A DNA stretch of 42,786 nt from a virus (IMGVR_UViG_3300032092_000070:1-42786); one strand, 5' to 3'; positions 1-10,421 are shown, numbered from the stretch's first letter. Notes: generated by a model from the sequence alone, not told the origin. Translations and numbers: made by a program.

Positions 1-174
1 CACTATAGACAAGGTATCCATATCCTTTGCCTTGATGCTCTGGAGTAACTTCGGATTTTTCAATAGACACCTCATCTCCAAATCTTTCAAATCGAATGTT
101 TGCAACGACCTCTCCTTGTTTATCTCTTAAAGTAAGACCCTCTTGACCCATCCCTCCCTTGATTTCACCATAAA
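1..174. repeat. Left copy of the terminal repeat (circularisation overlap)
   Basis: Bases 1-174 match 42613-42786 in the same orientation except at 128 (t, versus c at 42740) and 170 (a, versus c at 42782). The first difference is silent (both Leu codons on the minus strand). The second changes a Tyr codon here to a TAG stop in the right copy. The simplest reading is the overlap of a circular or circularly permuted genome, giving a unit of about 42,612 bp. The mismatches lie near a contig end and may be population variants or end errors. A genuine duplication of the GNAT-coding segment is the alternative. Confidence 0.85.
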
Positions 175-3100
175 ATAATTTAAGTCCTTTCTTAAGGTGT
201 GGAACTTCTTCTGACCATCTTCCGATGAACTCTCCGTTCTTTTGCTTTTTAGTATAGGTTCTACCGCCTTCTGCTGGCTGATAGCGGGCTTTTGGGTCGA
301 GTTCATTATATACTCCAACGCCTTTAGATGGATAAACAGACTGAAGAGCCTGTATCTTCTTTGCGGCATCTTCTATAAACGCTGGTTTATTGTTTCCCTT
401 GTAGTATGTTTGACCAATGACTGTGTTGCGAACTTGCACAGGAACCCCTTCCTTATTTACAATAGTTCCATCAACATACTTTATCCCCATAGAGCGAAGA
501 CGCTCAGCCATTTCGCTGTAAAGGACGTTAGCCAACTTCTGACCTCTGAACTTAGGGTCTATATTAGAAGAAAGTTCAGCAACACCTTCTCCTGCAACTA
601 CAGACGATTCGTCAATCATAGCCGTGATTTGTCCGACCTTCTGGGTTTTACCAGAATTATCTGTCATCGTGATTCTATACGAACCATCTTTACGCTTAAC
701 AAACTGTATGTTCTTGTCCTTGATTTTGTCTTGGTTTTCTTCAGCCCATTTGCCGATGAACCCAAACTTAAATTGATTGCTGTTTTGGTCATAGACTCTG
801 CCTCCTCCAGCATCACCCTCTGATGGCTGGTGGCGAAGACCAAGTTCCTTTCCGTATCTGACCTTGTTTCCGTTGGCATCATTACCTCTAGGAACTCCTT
901 GCTCATCGAAGGTAGTATCAAGAGTCATAATCTTGCTGTCCATATGGTTCTTGAAGACTACATAAATATTGTCAAACTTACCTCCATCACGCATATTGCG
1001 GAAGATAACGCCATCGTGACCAGCATCCATCGCTGGCTTCATAATGTCCTTTAAGTGATATTCGCTGTAGTCTTTTCTTCCTTCAACAACCAAGGGATTG
1101 TCCATACGGATAGCCGCACGAAGTTCCATCGGTACATTTTTAAATTCGTTCTTTATTCTCTCACTATTTGCATCAATTGAATTTCTTACGCCTTCATAAT
1201 GAGGACTCCAAGCATCCTTCATTTCTCCAGAAATTTCAAATGCACCAGCATCAAAACCGATGTCTTTTCTTAACATATCAAGCATAGTAAAGTTTGATGA
1301 GATAATCTTTGCCATACTGTATCCGAGACCACCTCCTTCTTTTTCAGCCTCATATACTGACAGTTTAGGAGCATTGGTTTTCTTGTCTTTTCCAATACCA
1401 GCAAACATTTCAAGGCTAGAAGAAGAGCCGTATTCAAACACATCACGCAAGATTTCTCTCCTTACTTGTCTTAATGCTGTCCTTAATGCTCTTCCCTTTC
1501 CAACTTCATTATCTTTTTGGTTTGCAGTATACTCTTTAAGTTCAGACAATGTCTTCCCAGTATAAGAGAGAACTGTATCTTCAATCTTTTTCGTTACTTC
1601 TTCGCTTCTGAAATTTAATCCAGTAACTTGCATAAATACATACTCAAGTGCTGTATCTATAGCATAACCATCTTTTGTTTTTATAAAGAACTTCTTAGAT
1701 GCATCATATGCTGTCCCTCTTTCATTGACAATTAACATCGTCAATATTTCATCAAGGGTCATTTCTGTATGGAATCTTAAAGCATCAAATGCGTCTTTAA
1801 ATTCTTTAGAATGTCTTTGTGCCAAGTCTTCAAGAGTTATTCCACCAGAAGATGTTTTCTTGGAATATGTAACTGATGTTGATTGTTGACCAGCAAAGAA
1901 CACTCCATTTTGTGATGAGAAAATTGCGTGTTTAGAGCCAAGTTTATCTTGTCTAAAATCACGCCCTAACATCAAGTCCACACTACTAGTCCCGTGCGTA
2001 GCGATAGTAACAAACGGAACTCCAGTCTGGAATTGCTGATTGTATTCGTCAGAGTATATAGAAGAAATTACCTCTGGAAGACCAGTAGTGCTGTCGTTTT
2101 TATAAGACTCAATATGTTTTTTTGCAAAACGATTCAACTCATTGATTCCTATTTCACTAAGTTTAGGAACTTGTCCGTTAATTAATTGCTGTTTCCATTC
2201 GCCCTCAGCGTATGTTGAAAGAAATGTTTGTAACAGAGTTAACTGTTGTCTTGCAATTCTGTCTTCTGTGACAGAGAAGATGTCTGGGTCAGCCGCATTT
2301 TTTTCTTTTAATGCAGTTTTAAAAATTTGAGTCAATTGCTCACCTCTTTCCGTATATTCTTTTGCTGAAATTTCTCCTCTTCTATACGCTAAAGAATTAA
2401 GAGCGGATGCCTCCTCAGTCTCTTGTTTTATTCTTTCAAAATTAGCAAGAACTTGGTCGTATCTAGAAACATTGTTATAATGTTGAGCCAGCAATTCTAG
2501 ATTTTTTTGAAGCAATCTTTGGTAGAAAGCATCTGAGCCTTCGACCATCTCTACCTCTGCCTTATCAAGAACATACTCTTCTCTTGATTGCCTAATGATG
2601 TTCTCGATTCCACTTATGAAAGCCCGCATCTGAGGCACTCCAAACACATCCCCGTCTCTGATAGCCATATCACGCTGGCTACGCTCAAGGACTTGGAACA
2701 TAGCACCACGCTTCACCTGCTCAGAGGTTGTCTTGTTGATGGATTCAATGATGCCAGCCGTGTTGCTTTCTTTATGTTTCTTAGCCGCTTCTGAAGCCTT
2801 ATAGATGTCGTCGTATGAGCCAATTCTGTTTCCGTTTTCGTCAAAAGCGTGAACCTTTCCGTTACGCTCCGTGAATCTATAACCAAGAGGGTGGCTAATG
2901 ATTGACCCATTTGGAGTTTGCTCCCTGCTCATTTCAGACGGCTGGAAATTTCTAGACAAGTCTCTGAAGGCATTCTGAGGAACCACATCCCAGCGACTAC
3001 CAGAAGAGACTCGCATATTAGAAATGCCGTCCACGTTGAAGGTAGTAACGCTGTGTCTGATGCCGTATGGAATCTCAGCAATAGGTTTGTTAAGATAGGT

Positions 3101-6100
3101 TTCTCCATCTGCCTTAACTATACCGAGCATTTGGTGCAGAACATTTCTACGCATCGCACCCTTGCCTGTGCCATCTTCCAATAAGATTGAAGACTCAACT
3201 CTGGTCTTATCGGATGAAGCCTTAGAAGCGTTGCTGAGGTATCTGAAGAAGTCAGCCTCCATTGCCGCTCTGTCGTTGTTCCAGAGTTGACGAATGGCTG
3301 AATCGCTCCACAGGACATCCGCTCTGCCGTCAATAACAGCCTTATCAAGCGTGTGGAACAGGGCGTACATCTTGCCGTCCTTGCCGACCTTGAAGTCAAC
3401 ATCCAGAAGTACAGCCGCACGATTCTTGAACGGAACATCTGAACCAACGAGACGAGGCCATGCATAATCTCCTATTTGTGCCGTGCGACCAAGATAGCCA
3501 AAGTTGATTACATTAGAGCCATTGCCGTCTAAGATATTGTAGGCGTTCTGAATCTTGTCCACCCAAGCCCTATCGATGAGTCCAGACTGAACCATAGCCT
3601 CCATCGCTTCTGGTGACAGACGACCAGACAAATTACCTTCGCCATCAACAACAAGTCCTTGTCGATACTTTGGGTCGAGTCCAGAAAGAATCTTGTAGAT
3701 TTCCTTTCCGATACGAACTTGTTCTTGGACGACCTTACGCTGAGGAGAGCGAACTAGGTTGCCATTGGAGTCTCTAGTAACCGAAAGTCCACGGATTCCG
3801 TTGTTGCGGATAAATGTTTCTCTAGCCTCTGGAGACAGGCGACCAATATCAAAACTGCCCTGTCTATTCGCCATAGCCGTAGCCCTAACGAAGTCCCGCA
3901 TAAACAGGTCAAGAGCCTTGTTCTTCGTTCTGATGCCGTCCTTTTCAAACGCTTGGAAGATGTACTTGTTTGTAGCAGGGTCGAAGTTAAAGTCTGGATT
4001 GATGCCCTTTATCTTAGAACGCCAGAAGTCAAGGAAGCCCTGCTTGGCATTGCCCATAATTTCACGCATAGCACCAAGTTCGCCACCTCTAAACAAGAAG
4101 TCTACTGGCTTGTCATTGATAAACGCACCAAAGTAATAGGAGCCAAATTCCTCAAGAAGACCCTCAAGCGTATCCCTTGTGTCCAAGGAAATCTTGTTGG
4201 TAGAGCCTCTTGACTCATACTCCTTCATTGCCATCTCAAGACGCTGGGCTTCGTTTTTTGCTTCTGGGCTATTCTTGCCGTGCAAGGCATCAATATAACG
4301 CTGGAAGAACTGCTTTACTTGAGATGAACTGACGGAGGGCTTCTCAATCATCTTTCCGTTTGCATCGAACTTACCAAGCAAGTTTTGACCAAGTCTGTCG
4401 ATGAAGTCTGGCTTCATAACAGAATCCATCATAATAGCGTGGAATAGTTCGTGCGGTGCTGTTTCTTTGCCGAACTGGTTAAGGTTTATGTGGATTTCAA
4501 CCTGTCCAGTTGAGTCTCTTCTGAAGACGAATCCCTTGGCATTATTGTACTGTTTAGATGTCATCTCGACATCCTTAAGCCTAGACGGACGCATATTGCC
4601 GTCCTTGTCAAAATAACCTTCTGTAGCCAACTTATCCTTAAGCAACTTTCCACGCTCGCTGAGTTGTCCATTGACAGTCTCGTCCTTAAGGAACTGACGA
4701 ATCATCTCGTTTGCTCTGGTCTTGTTTCCAGAATCAAACATAGCATTCACACGGGCTACATTAGCCTCAGCATAGTTTAAGTTTCCATAGAACTCGTACG
4801 CCTTTTTTCCTCCGAAAATATTTTGAAGTTCTGGCGTGTTAGCCTTATCTATAGCCAAGAAAACGGCTTGCTTCTGTTCAGCACTAAGTCTGAAGAACTG
4901 CTTACGCATAGCGTGGTCTTGCGGAAGACCCTGCATATACGCTATTAACTTTTTGCTGTCGCCATCAAATCTATTTCCAAGCGTTGATAGGAACGAGAGA
5001 GCCTTTGCTCTTTCCGCTCTATTTGCACCAAAGTCTGGAAATAACGCCAAAGGTTCAATGAGACGACCAGTTGTAGGGTCTATTTTTTGGCTTAACAGCC
5101 AAGCCATATGCTCAACTTCACTTCTAGCAACAAACTTTGCGTTTGGAGCCAACACATCAATTCCAGTAATAATGCCGTCAACTTGGGCGATTAAATCCCT
5201 GTTGCCAGATAACTCAGCGGTCTTGGCGAAAGCCTCAAACGCAGAAGCCTTATCTGGGTCAATCTTCTTGAGAGCCTCAATGACTAGATTACGCTGAACA
5301 GCAATTCTGTCGTATAATCTAGCGTTGCCAACATCAGCAACAACAGCACCAAGTCCAGCACCAACAGTACCTAAGGCAAGACCAGCACCAGCACCGCTAG
5401 CCGCACCTTCTTCTCCAGCGGAAAGGTAACCAAGACCAGCACCGATAGCCATACCTTCGCCAGCACCTTTAGCCAAGTCAGCGGAATAAACGAACAATGG
5501 GTCAACCTTATCTAAGACATTAAGAAGAGCCCTAGCGTGTTTAGAAAGCGGAACTCCAGCCTTGTCAGCATCACGCAGAGCCTGTCCAGCATACGACAAA
5601 ACGCCCCGCCCTTGTGCAGATTGTTTGCTAATCTGCTCTCCAATCATCGACAGAGTTTCGCCAACTCCTCTGGCTGTTGTAGAGCCAACCATAGCCCCAG
5701 CGATGTTACCAACAAGAGGCAATCCAACAGTTCGTCCCTCAAGAGCCGCTGAAGCGGAATACCATCCATACATCTGAGCCGTTGTTCTGGCTTCAGCCGC
5801 TGGCATCCCAGTTACAGTTTCAAATGCCGTGCCAGCCTTTTCTAATCCAAAGTCAATTGTGTTTCTTGTGGCAGTACCCAAGAACTCAATAGGGGCTCCA
5901 ACGCCCCACTTGATAGCACCACCCAGAACCTTACGCTGAATTTCTGAGGCTCTAGCAGAAGCCTTTGCTAAGCCCTCTCCCATTCCAACAAGTCTAGCAC
6001 CTTTAGCGGCAATATTACCAAAAGGCACAAACAATGTAGGGTCTGCAATATAGGACATAACCTGCGTCATCTCTGGGTTGATGATATCCTTATCCATCAG

Positions 6101-6679
6101 TATTGTATCCTGCCCAGTAGCAAGACGCATAGAATGCACATTGAACGCTTGTGCATCCATAAACTGCTGGAACTCTGCTTGCTCATCATCTCCGTTGGCT
6201 GAAAGGGCATTCTTAACTCTGAAGAAAACGCTAGTAGGGTCTTGCGACTGAGCCGCCATACCATACAAACTTCTAGTTCCCTGTGTAAAAGCCTCGATTA
6301 ACGATGGTGTAAATTTAGCCAAAGCACCAGTAGGGTCATCAGCAATTGACCCACCAGCCTTCATAATCTCGTCAAACACAGCACCAGCGGCTTGACCCAT
6401 AGTATCGATAATATCCGTTTCCTTGTTTTTTATGTGAGCCTTGTATAACCGATACTGGTCAAGATTCATATTGAACACTTCACCTTTTGCGTTCTTTTCC
6501 TGCATCGCCCTGTAGATATCATCCCCAGTTGGGGCGGCTGTTATCTGCTGTCTAGCCGCCTCACGCTCCTCTGGTGGCAACTCTGCCAGCAAAGCCTCCA
6601 ACTCGCCATCAACCCCTTCGGTTGGCTGTGCAGTTGGTAATTTAGCGTATATCTTTTTTTGGTCGTATAGTTCAGCCAT
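1..6679 (-). CDS. Giant polyvalent ejection protein, N-terminal 2,226 residues (continues across the join into 39701-42786)
   Basis: The frame is open from ATG at 6679 to the left window edge and rejoins the frame at 42612-39701, giving about 3,196 residues if circular. Visible parts: a Gly/Ala-rich hydrophobic stretch near residues 406-449, possibly membrane-inserting; a zincin metallopeptidase motif HELFH at residues 743-747 (4439-4453); an ADP-ribosyltransferase-like domain, with HGT at about 1562 and a late GHDGVIF strand near 1880; and a GNAT-like domain with an FRGQKLA loop near 2040, followed by a second GNAT-like domain at the join. Short [FHY]QP[AS]E linkers recur near 1243, 1948 and 2135. 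Mixed effector modules of this kind define the phage 'polyvalent proteins'. The start overlaps the upstream stop (TAATG). Its place after two internal-virion-type genes matches T7 gp16, so it is probably packaged and ejected with the DNA. That role is inferred. Confidence 0.85.
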   Translation of the reverse strand, partial: MAELYDQKKIYAKLPTAQPTEGVDGELEALLAELPPEEREAARQQITAAPTGDDIYRAMQEKNAKGEVFNMNLDQYRLYKAHIKNKETDIIDTMGQAAGAVFDEIMKAGGSIADDPTGALAKFTPSLIEAFTQGTRSLYGMAAQSQDPTSVFFRVKNALSANGDDEQAEFQQFMDAQAFNVHSMRLATGQDTILMDKDIINPEMTQVMSYIADPTLFVPFGNIAAKGARLVGMGEGLAKASARASEIQRKVLGGAIKWGVGAPIEFLGTATRNTIDFGLEKAGTAFETVTGMPAAEARTTAQMYGWYSASAALEGRTVGLPLVGNIAGAMVGSTTARGVGETLSMIGEQISKQSAQGRGVLSYAGQALRDADKAGVPLSKHARALLNVLDKVDPLFVYSADLAKGAGEGMAIGAGLGYLSAGEEGAASGAGAGLALGTVGAGLGAVVADVGNARLYDRIAVQRNLVIEALKKIDPDKASAFEAFAKTAELSGNRDLIAQVDGIITGIDVLAPNAKFVARSEVEHMAWLLSQKIDPTTGRLIEPLALFPDFGANRAERAKALSFLSTLGNRFDGDSKKLIAYMQGLPQDHAMRKQFFRLSAEQKQAVFLAIDKANTPELQNIFGGKKAYEFYGNLNYAEANVARVNAMFDSGNKTRANEMIRQFLKDETVNGQLSERGKLLKDKLATEGYFDKDGNMRPSRLKDVEMTSKQYNNAKGFVFRRDSTGQVEIHINLNQFGKETAPHELFHAIMMDSVMKPDFIDRLGQNLLGKFDANGKMIEKPSVSSSQVKQFFQRYIDALHGKNSPEAKNEAQRLEMAMKEYESRGSTNKISLDTRDTLEGLLEEFGSYYFGAFINDKPVDFLFRGGELGAMREIMGNAKQGFLDFWRSKIKGINPDFNFDPATNKYIFQAFEKDGIRTKNKALDLFMRDFVRATAMANRQGSFDIGRLSPEARETFIRNNGIRGLSVTRDSNGNLVRSPQRKVVQEQVRIGKEIYKILSGLDPKYRQGLVVDGEGNLSGRLSPEAMEAMVQSGLIDRAWVDKIQNAYNILDGNGSNVINFGYLGRTAQIGDYAWPRLVGSDVPFKNRAAVLLDVDFKVGKDGKMYALFHTLDKAVIDGRADVLWSDSAIRQLWNNDRAAMEADFFRYLSNASKASSDKTRVESSILLEDGTGKGAMRRNVLHQMLGIVKADGETYLNKPIAEIPYGIRHSVTTFNVDGISNMRVSSGSRWDVVPQNAFRDLSRNFQPSEMSREQTPNGSIISHPLGYRFTERNGKVHAFDENGNRIGSYDDIYKASEAAKKHKESNTAGIIESINKTTSEQVKRGAMFQVLERSQRDMAIRDGDVFGVPQMRAFISGIENIIRQSREEYVLDKAEVEMVEGSDAFYQRLLQKNLELLAQHYNNVSRYDQVLANFERIKQETEEASALNSLAYRRGEISAKEYTERGEQLTQIFKTALKEKNAADPDIFSVTEDRIARQQLTLLQTFLSTYAEGEWKQQLINGQVPKLSEIGINELNRFAKKHIESYKNDSTTGLPEVISSIYSDEYNQQFQTGVPFVTIATHGTSSVDLMLGRDFRQDKLGSKHAIFSSQNGVFFAGQQSTSVTYSKKTSSGGITLEDLAQRHSKEFKDAFDALRFHTEMTLDEILTMLIVNERGTAYDASKKFFIKTKDGYAIDTALEYVFMQVTGLNFRSEEVTKKIEDTVLSYTGKTLSELKEYTANQKDNEVGKGRALRTALRQVRREILRDVFEYGSSSSLEMFAGIGKDKKTNAPKLSVYEAEKEGGGLGYSMAKIISSNFTMLDMLRKDIGFDAGAFEISGEMKDAWSPHYEGVRNSIDANSERIKNEFKNVPMELRAAIRMDNPLVVEGRKDYSEYHLKDIMKPAMDAGHDGVIFRNMRDGGKFDNIYVVFKNHMDSKIMTLDTTFDEQGVPRGNDANGNKVRYGKELGLRHQPSEGDAGGGRVYDQNSNQFKFGFIGKWAEENQDKIKDKNIQFVKRKDGSYRITMTDNSGKTQKVGQITAMIDESSVVAGEGVAELSSNIDPKFRGQKLANVLYSEMAERLRSMGIKYVDGTIVNKEGVPVQVRNTVIGQTYYKGNNKPAFIEDAAKKIQALQSVYPSKGVGVYNELDPKARYQPAEGGRTYTKKQKNGEFIGRWSEEVPHLKKGLKLFYGEIKGGMGQEGLTLRDKQGEVVANIRFERFGDEVSIEKSEVTPEHQGKGYGYLVYS

Positions 6680-9033
6680 TAGAGTAATCCTTTTTCTCTG
6701 AGATAGCGTTGACGAAGGTCATCGTATCTAGATTCCTTATTACCTGTATCTCTAATCTGAACTGTCAAGCCTCTAGATGATGATATGTTCTTAATTCTTC
6801 TGTCAATGCGATTGGCAAGGGCAAGAAGAATGGCTCTGTCTCTAGGTTCCATAGATAGGAACTCTGTTGGGTCTTTAATGACCTTATCAATTAACGCTTG
6901 TTCAAAGTTGGAAACTGTGCCGACTCCGATGATATCAGTACGAAGAGCCGCCTTAAGATTCATAACTTCAACAGCCGCCTCACCAGAATCCTTAAGCGAC
7001 AACGCCTCACCGAACTTGTCGTTGATTTCCTGCAATCTCTTAACGCCTCTTCTGGCATCAATTAATTGAGTGATTTCATCGGTAAACTTATCAGCACCTG
7101 CGTCAGTACCACGATAGAGACCACCAAGGTAAATTCCAGAACCTTCAACAAACTCTGTAGGAACAAGGCGACCATCGGCTGTCTGCTGACCAAACACTCC
7201 AATTCTTTCCTTGCGGACATCTTGGATGCTAGGGCGTTCTGGAGCCTTAACCTGCTCCCATTTGCCGTTAATTTGCAACAGGCGAGTGCCACCCTCAGTT
7301 GTGAACTCTCTGATTTCAGATTCTGGAACAGCCTTAGCAAAGAACTGGTCAAATCCTTGAACTGGAATCCTACGCTTGCCAGTCGGGTCAGTTGGGTCAA
7401 TTGCACCAAATCTCTGCGTAAGGAAATCCTGCACCTGTGATTTCTTTTCAGAGACTGTTAATGGTCTTGCTCTTTCTTGAGTTCCAACAACTACATCACC
7501 AACTGCAATAGTTGGGACTGGCTTTGCTTCTTGAACAGGTGTTTTTGGTTTGTTATCAACAAGGAACTTTTGCTTGCTGGCATCTGAAACATTCCTTTCA
7601 AGAACCTTCTTTCGTTCTTCAAGACTTGAAATGTTAGTAGGATTAAGTTTAAAAGCAGTTGTAAAATTATTAGCAATCTTGTTAAATGCCGCTTCTTCTC
7701 TAGCGGTAAATGTAGCAGACCGCTTACCCTTTACAGCCGCTCCAGTTTCAGAAGCAAGAGTAGAGGCAAAATCAAGGCTAAGAGGGTGAGACAGTTCTGT
7801 TAATGCCTGTATCATAAAGGTGTTAGCCTCACGATATTGAGTACGCATATATGCTTCCAGTTGCTCATCCGTCATCTTGCTTGTATCAATATTTGTTTGT
7901 CTCATCCAGTCTTGGATAGCATTTCTTGTCTGTCTATTGGCATACCAAGACGCAGTAGCCTTAGCACCCGTTTCAGTAGCCTTACCTGCTCCAGTAATAA
8001 ATCCAGTCCTACGCCTATTTCCTTCAGCATCAGAAGCCCTAACTGCTTCGATTTGCTTATTGATAGCATCAAGTTCAGCCTTATCTCTCTCAATTCTTAG
8101 CATTCTGCTTTTTTCAAATTCAGCATTTGCAGTTTTTTCTAAAGCATCTTGTTTTTGTTTTTCAGCCTTAACAGGAGCCTCTGAAGGTCTAGCCATCATA
8201 GCCTCATAATCCTTGACTGTGTTCATCTGTGGTTCCTGCATTTCTGGAGGCAGATATAGGTTAAGAGCCTCACCAGACGGAATGTCCGTGGCAGTCATTC
8301 CCTGTGCTAATCTGTTTTGTTTCTGGATGCTCTTCTCCGCTTGAATCGCCTCTAACTGAGCAGAGATAATTCTAGGGTCGATGTCTTTGGCGTTTGCAAC
8401 TTCTTGCTCAGCCTTAGACAGCCAGCGAGAATAAAACTCATCATTGTTGATTTGAGCATTAGGATTGAGTTTCTTGACTTCTCCAAGAATCTTAAAGAGT
8501 CTATCCTTAGTCTGTGTGATAGTCTCGTTAGGATTAACATTAAACATCGGGTCATTTACATCGATGCTTTCTGTTGTTGTAACAGTACCAGCAAACTTGC
8601 GAAGGGCATCAGAGATACCACGCTCAATTTGGCGACCACGCAGGAACGACCATTCTTGCAGTTGCTGACCAAAGCCAGCCAGTTTAGCCTCAGCATCGTG
8701 GACAAGTCCAAGTCGCTGGCTTAACCCCTTGGTTGGAGCATCCTGCAATGTAGCCGCAGTTTGCATAAGACCTTCAAGAACTCCAGACTGAGCGATTTCT
8801 GGGTCTTGGCTGTACATCGCTATCTTGTTGGCGACATCTTGGCTAAGGCTCTGAATCTTGGCGTTAGCAAGTTCGTTCTTTGCCGAGTTATCGTTGTACG
8901 CCTTGATGCCTTCAGCCAAACCTTTTCCAAGGTTAGACAAACCACTTTCATACATCCTGCCGATGTTTGCACCAGCCTCTGACATTCCAGTAACGGGCTG
9001 AATCCCGCTCTGGTATTGTTGAAACATTGCCAT
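6679..9033 (-). CDS. Putative internal virion / DNA-ejection protein (gp15-like position), 784 aa
   Basis: A long protein rich in Ala, Gln, Glu and Lys with extensive predicted helix and charged coiled-coil stretches (for example residues 290-335) and no recognisable enzyme motif. The N-terminus is Gln/Gly-rich and resembles the end of the preceding gene product. It lies between a 317-aa Gln/Ala-rich protein and the giant polyvalent protein, the order and size series of the T7 ejectosome genes 14, 15 and 16. The stop codon shares a base with the next ATG (TAATG), implying coupled translation. Assignment rests on position and composition, not on a seen motif. Confidence 0.7.
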   Translation of the reverse strand: MAMFQQYQSGIQPVTGMSEAGANIGRMYESGLSNLGKGLAEGIKAYNDNSAKNELANAKIQSLSQDVANKIAMYSQDPEIAQSGVLEGLMQTAATLQDAPTKGLSQRLGLVHDAEAKLAGFGQQLQEWSFLRGRQIERGISDALRKFAGTVTTTESIDVNDPMFNVNPNETITQTKDRLFKILGEVKKLNPNAQINNDEFYSRWLSKAEQEVANAKDIDPRIISAQLEAIQAEKSIQKQNRLAQGMTATDIPSGEALNLYLPPEMQEPQMNTVKDYEAMMARPSEAPVKAEKQKQDALEKTANAEFEKSRMLRIERDKAELDAINKQIEAVRASDAEGNRRRTGFITGAGKATETGAKATASWYANRQTRNAIQDWMRQTNIDTSKMTDEQLEAYMRTQYREANTFMIQALTELSHPLSLDFASTLASETGAAVKGKRSATFTAREEAAFNKIANNFTTAFKLNPTNISSLEERKKVLERNVSDASKQKFLVDNKPKTPVQEAKPVPTIAVGDVVVGTQERARPLTVSEKKSQVQDFLTQRFGAIDPTDPTGKRRIPVQGFDQFFAKAVPESEIREFTTEGGTRLLQINGKWEQVKAPERPSIQDVRKERIGVFGQQTADGRLVPTEFVEGSGIYLGGLYRGTDAGADKFTDEITQLIDARRGVKRLQEINDKFGEALSLKDSGEAAVEVMNLKAALRTDIIGVGTVSNFEQALIDKVIKDPTEFLSMEPRDRAILLALANRIDRRIKNISSSRGLTVQIRDTGNKESRYDDLRQRYLREKGLL

Positions 9034-9036
9034 AAA

Positions 9037-9990
9037 TTATCGTGGGCTATAGCCAGAGTAAGGAGTTCCAGACCTTGAGCCAAGAAGACCTCCATAGGTT
9101 GATTGTGCTGTGCTTAATCCACTTGCAAGAGAACCTCCAGTTGCGGCTGTTTTTGCTCCAGCAAATAACCCAGGATTTGAAAGGAATCCACCAGCCGCCA
9201 TTCCAGCCGCAGACAGAACTCCGCTAATCATACCAGTCTGTGCTTGCTGGTTAGCAATAGCCGCTTGCATCTGTTCTTGTCTATTGGCGGTAATTAATCC
9301 AGCGTTGTACTGAGATTCTGGCTGGAAGAGTTTAGCACCAAGTCCAGCATTGTAAGTACCCGCTTGACCTATCATTCCGCTTGCAGAAACAGCACCAAGT
9401 TGATTCATAAGAGGCTGACCATACATCGACATAGCCTGTGTAGCGTTCTGAGTCCCAAGACCATACATATTGGTAGCGAACTGTCTGGCTCTATCTTCTC
9501 TGGCGTTGGCAAGGTTATATGAGTTCAGAACTTCAGCCGCAATCGCTTGGTTGCCCATTTGCATACCCCTAGCCGCCATAGCCGCCCGAGCAGAGCCTTG
9601 AGCCAGACGGGTTTCTTGGTCGCTAAGGTTACGCCCACTAGCAAGCCCAGTAGCCGCCTGTGAAGCCATAGTATTGTACAGACCAGCCGTAGTGGGGTCT
9701 AGCGTGGCATTGTAGGCGTTTCTAGCCTCAGCCCCAAGCCCAGCATAGACTCGACCCTGCGAAGCCAGCATTTGGTTCTGTAAGAGTTCAGATTGAGGGA
9801 TAGCCTGTCCGTAAAGGGCATTGATGTTGCCCATAGCCCCCATAAGGTTCTGCTGTTGCAGTTGTTGCCATTGAGGGGTGTACTGCCTCTCAAGATTGAT
9901 TAAGTTCCCTTGGATGCCAGCCTGTGCGTTTAACGCAGACTGCATTTCATCCATATAGGAGCGGGGTGCTGGTGCTTTAACTTTTCCCAT
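9037..9990 (-). CDS. Putative internal virion protein (gp14-like position), 317 aa
   Basis: Very rich in Gln, Ala, Gly, Asn and Met, with a helical N-terminal half and a hydrophobic Gly/Ala-rich segment around residues 255-285 that could insert into a membrane. The C-terminus is Ser/Gly/Tyr-rich and disordered. This composition is typical of small ejected pilot proteins such as T7 gp14. It is followed after three bases by the 784-aa protein and the giant protein, completing an ejectosome-like trio. No specific family motif was recognised. Confidence 0.65.
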   Translation of the reverse strand: MGKVKAPAPRSYMDEMQSALNAQAGIQGNLINLERQYTPQWQQLQQQNLMGAMGNINALYGQAIPQSELLQNQMLASQGRVYAGLGAEARNAYNATLDPTTAGLYNTMASQAATGLASGRNLSDQETRLAQGSARAAMAARGMQMGNQAIAAEVLNSYNLANAREDRARQFATNMYGLGTQNATQAMSMYGQPLMNQLGAVSASGMIGQAGTYNAGLGAKLFQPESQYNAGLITANRQEQMQAAIANQQAQTGMISGVLSAAGMAAGGFLSNPGLFAGAKTAATGGSLASGLSTAQSTYGGLLGSRSGTPYSGYSPR

Positions 9991-9992
9991 TG

Positions 9993-10421
9993 TTATATAG
10001 TATTTAAAAGGTTGATGTATTTATTTGGCAGTTCACGGAATTTGCCGTTCTGCATCCCGACTTTTTTCTGATTCTCCCAGTTTGGGAACCTTCTCTTGAA
10101 GTCGGTAACAAGAGTTCTACGGGCTTCTGGCGTTGTAGCCATCCAGTCCATAATGCACAGAGGGTGCATCCCTTCTAATTTAAAGTCAACTACTTCAGAG
10201 AACTTGCATAGGTCATCCTCTGTAGGTGTATTGTTCTTTACAGGATAGGCAACGCCAAGTCCTGTAAGTTCGTTGCTTTCCCAGACCTCAAAGAGATATC
10301 CAAAATAGGAAGCCCAACGGAGGTAGGTTCTTAACTCGATTTCGTCAAACCCAAAGCAAACACGCTTACCCGCTTCTCTGCGGGCAAGGATGAAAGCCAT
10401 TTGTTTGTCAAATATCATCAA
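9993..10421 (-). CDS. Small virion-associated protein, 142 aa, unknown fold
   Basis: An ATG at 10421 overlaps the stop of the upstream fibre-like gene (ATGA). The protein is mixed alpha/beta with many aromatic residues and contains an HPLCIMDW stretch near residue 97. It sits directly before the ejection-protein genes, where T7-like phages carry a small internal core protein (gp13), so a related role is possible. No sequence motif proves this, and an acetyltransferase-like fold could not be confirmed by eye. Confidence 0.6.
   Translation of the reverse strand: MMIFDKQMAFILARREAGKRVCFGFDEIELRTYLRWASYFGYLFEVWESNELTGLGVAYPVKNNTPTEDDLCKFSEVVDFKLEGMHPLCIMDWMATTPEARRTLVTDFKRRFPNWENQKKVGMQNGKFRELPNKYINLLNTI

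Noticed and set aside
242-823. Plus-strand frame of 193 codons opposite the giant gene
   Set aside because: Composition is a shadow of the giant protein's coding strand, with no motif and no plausible start context.
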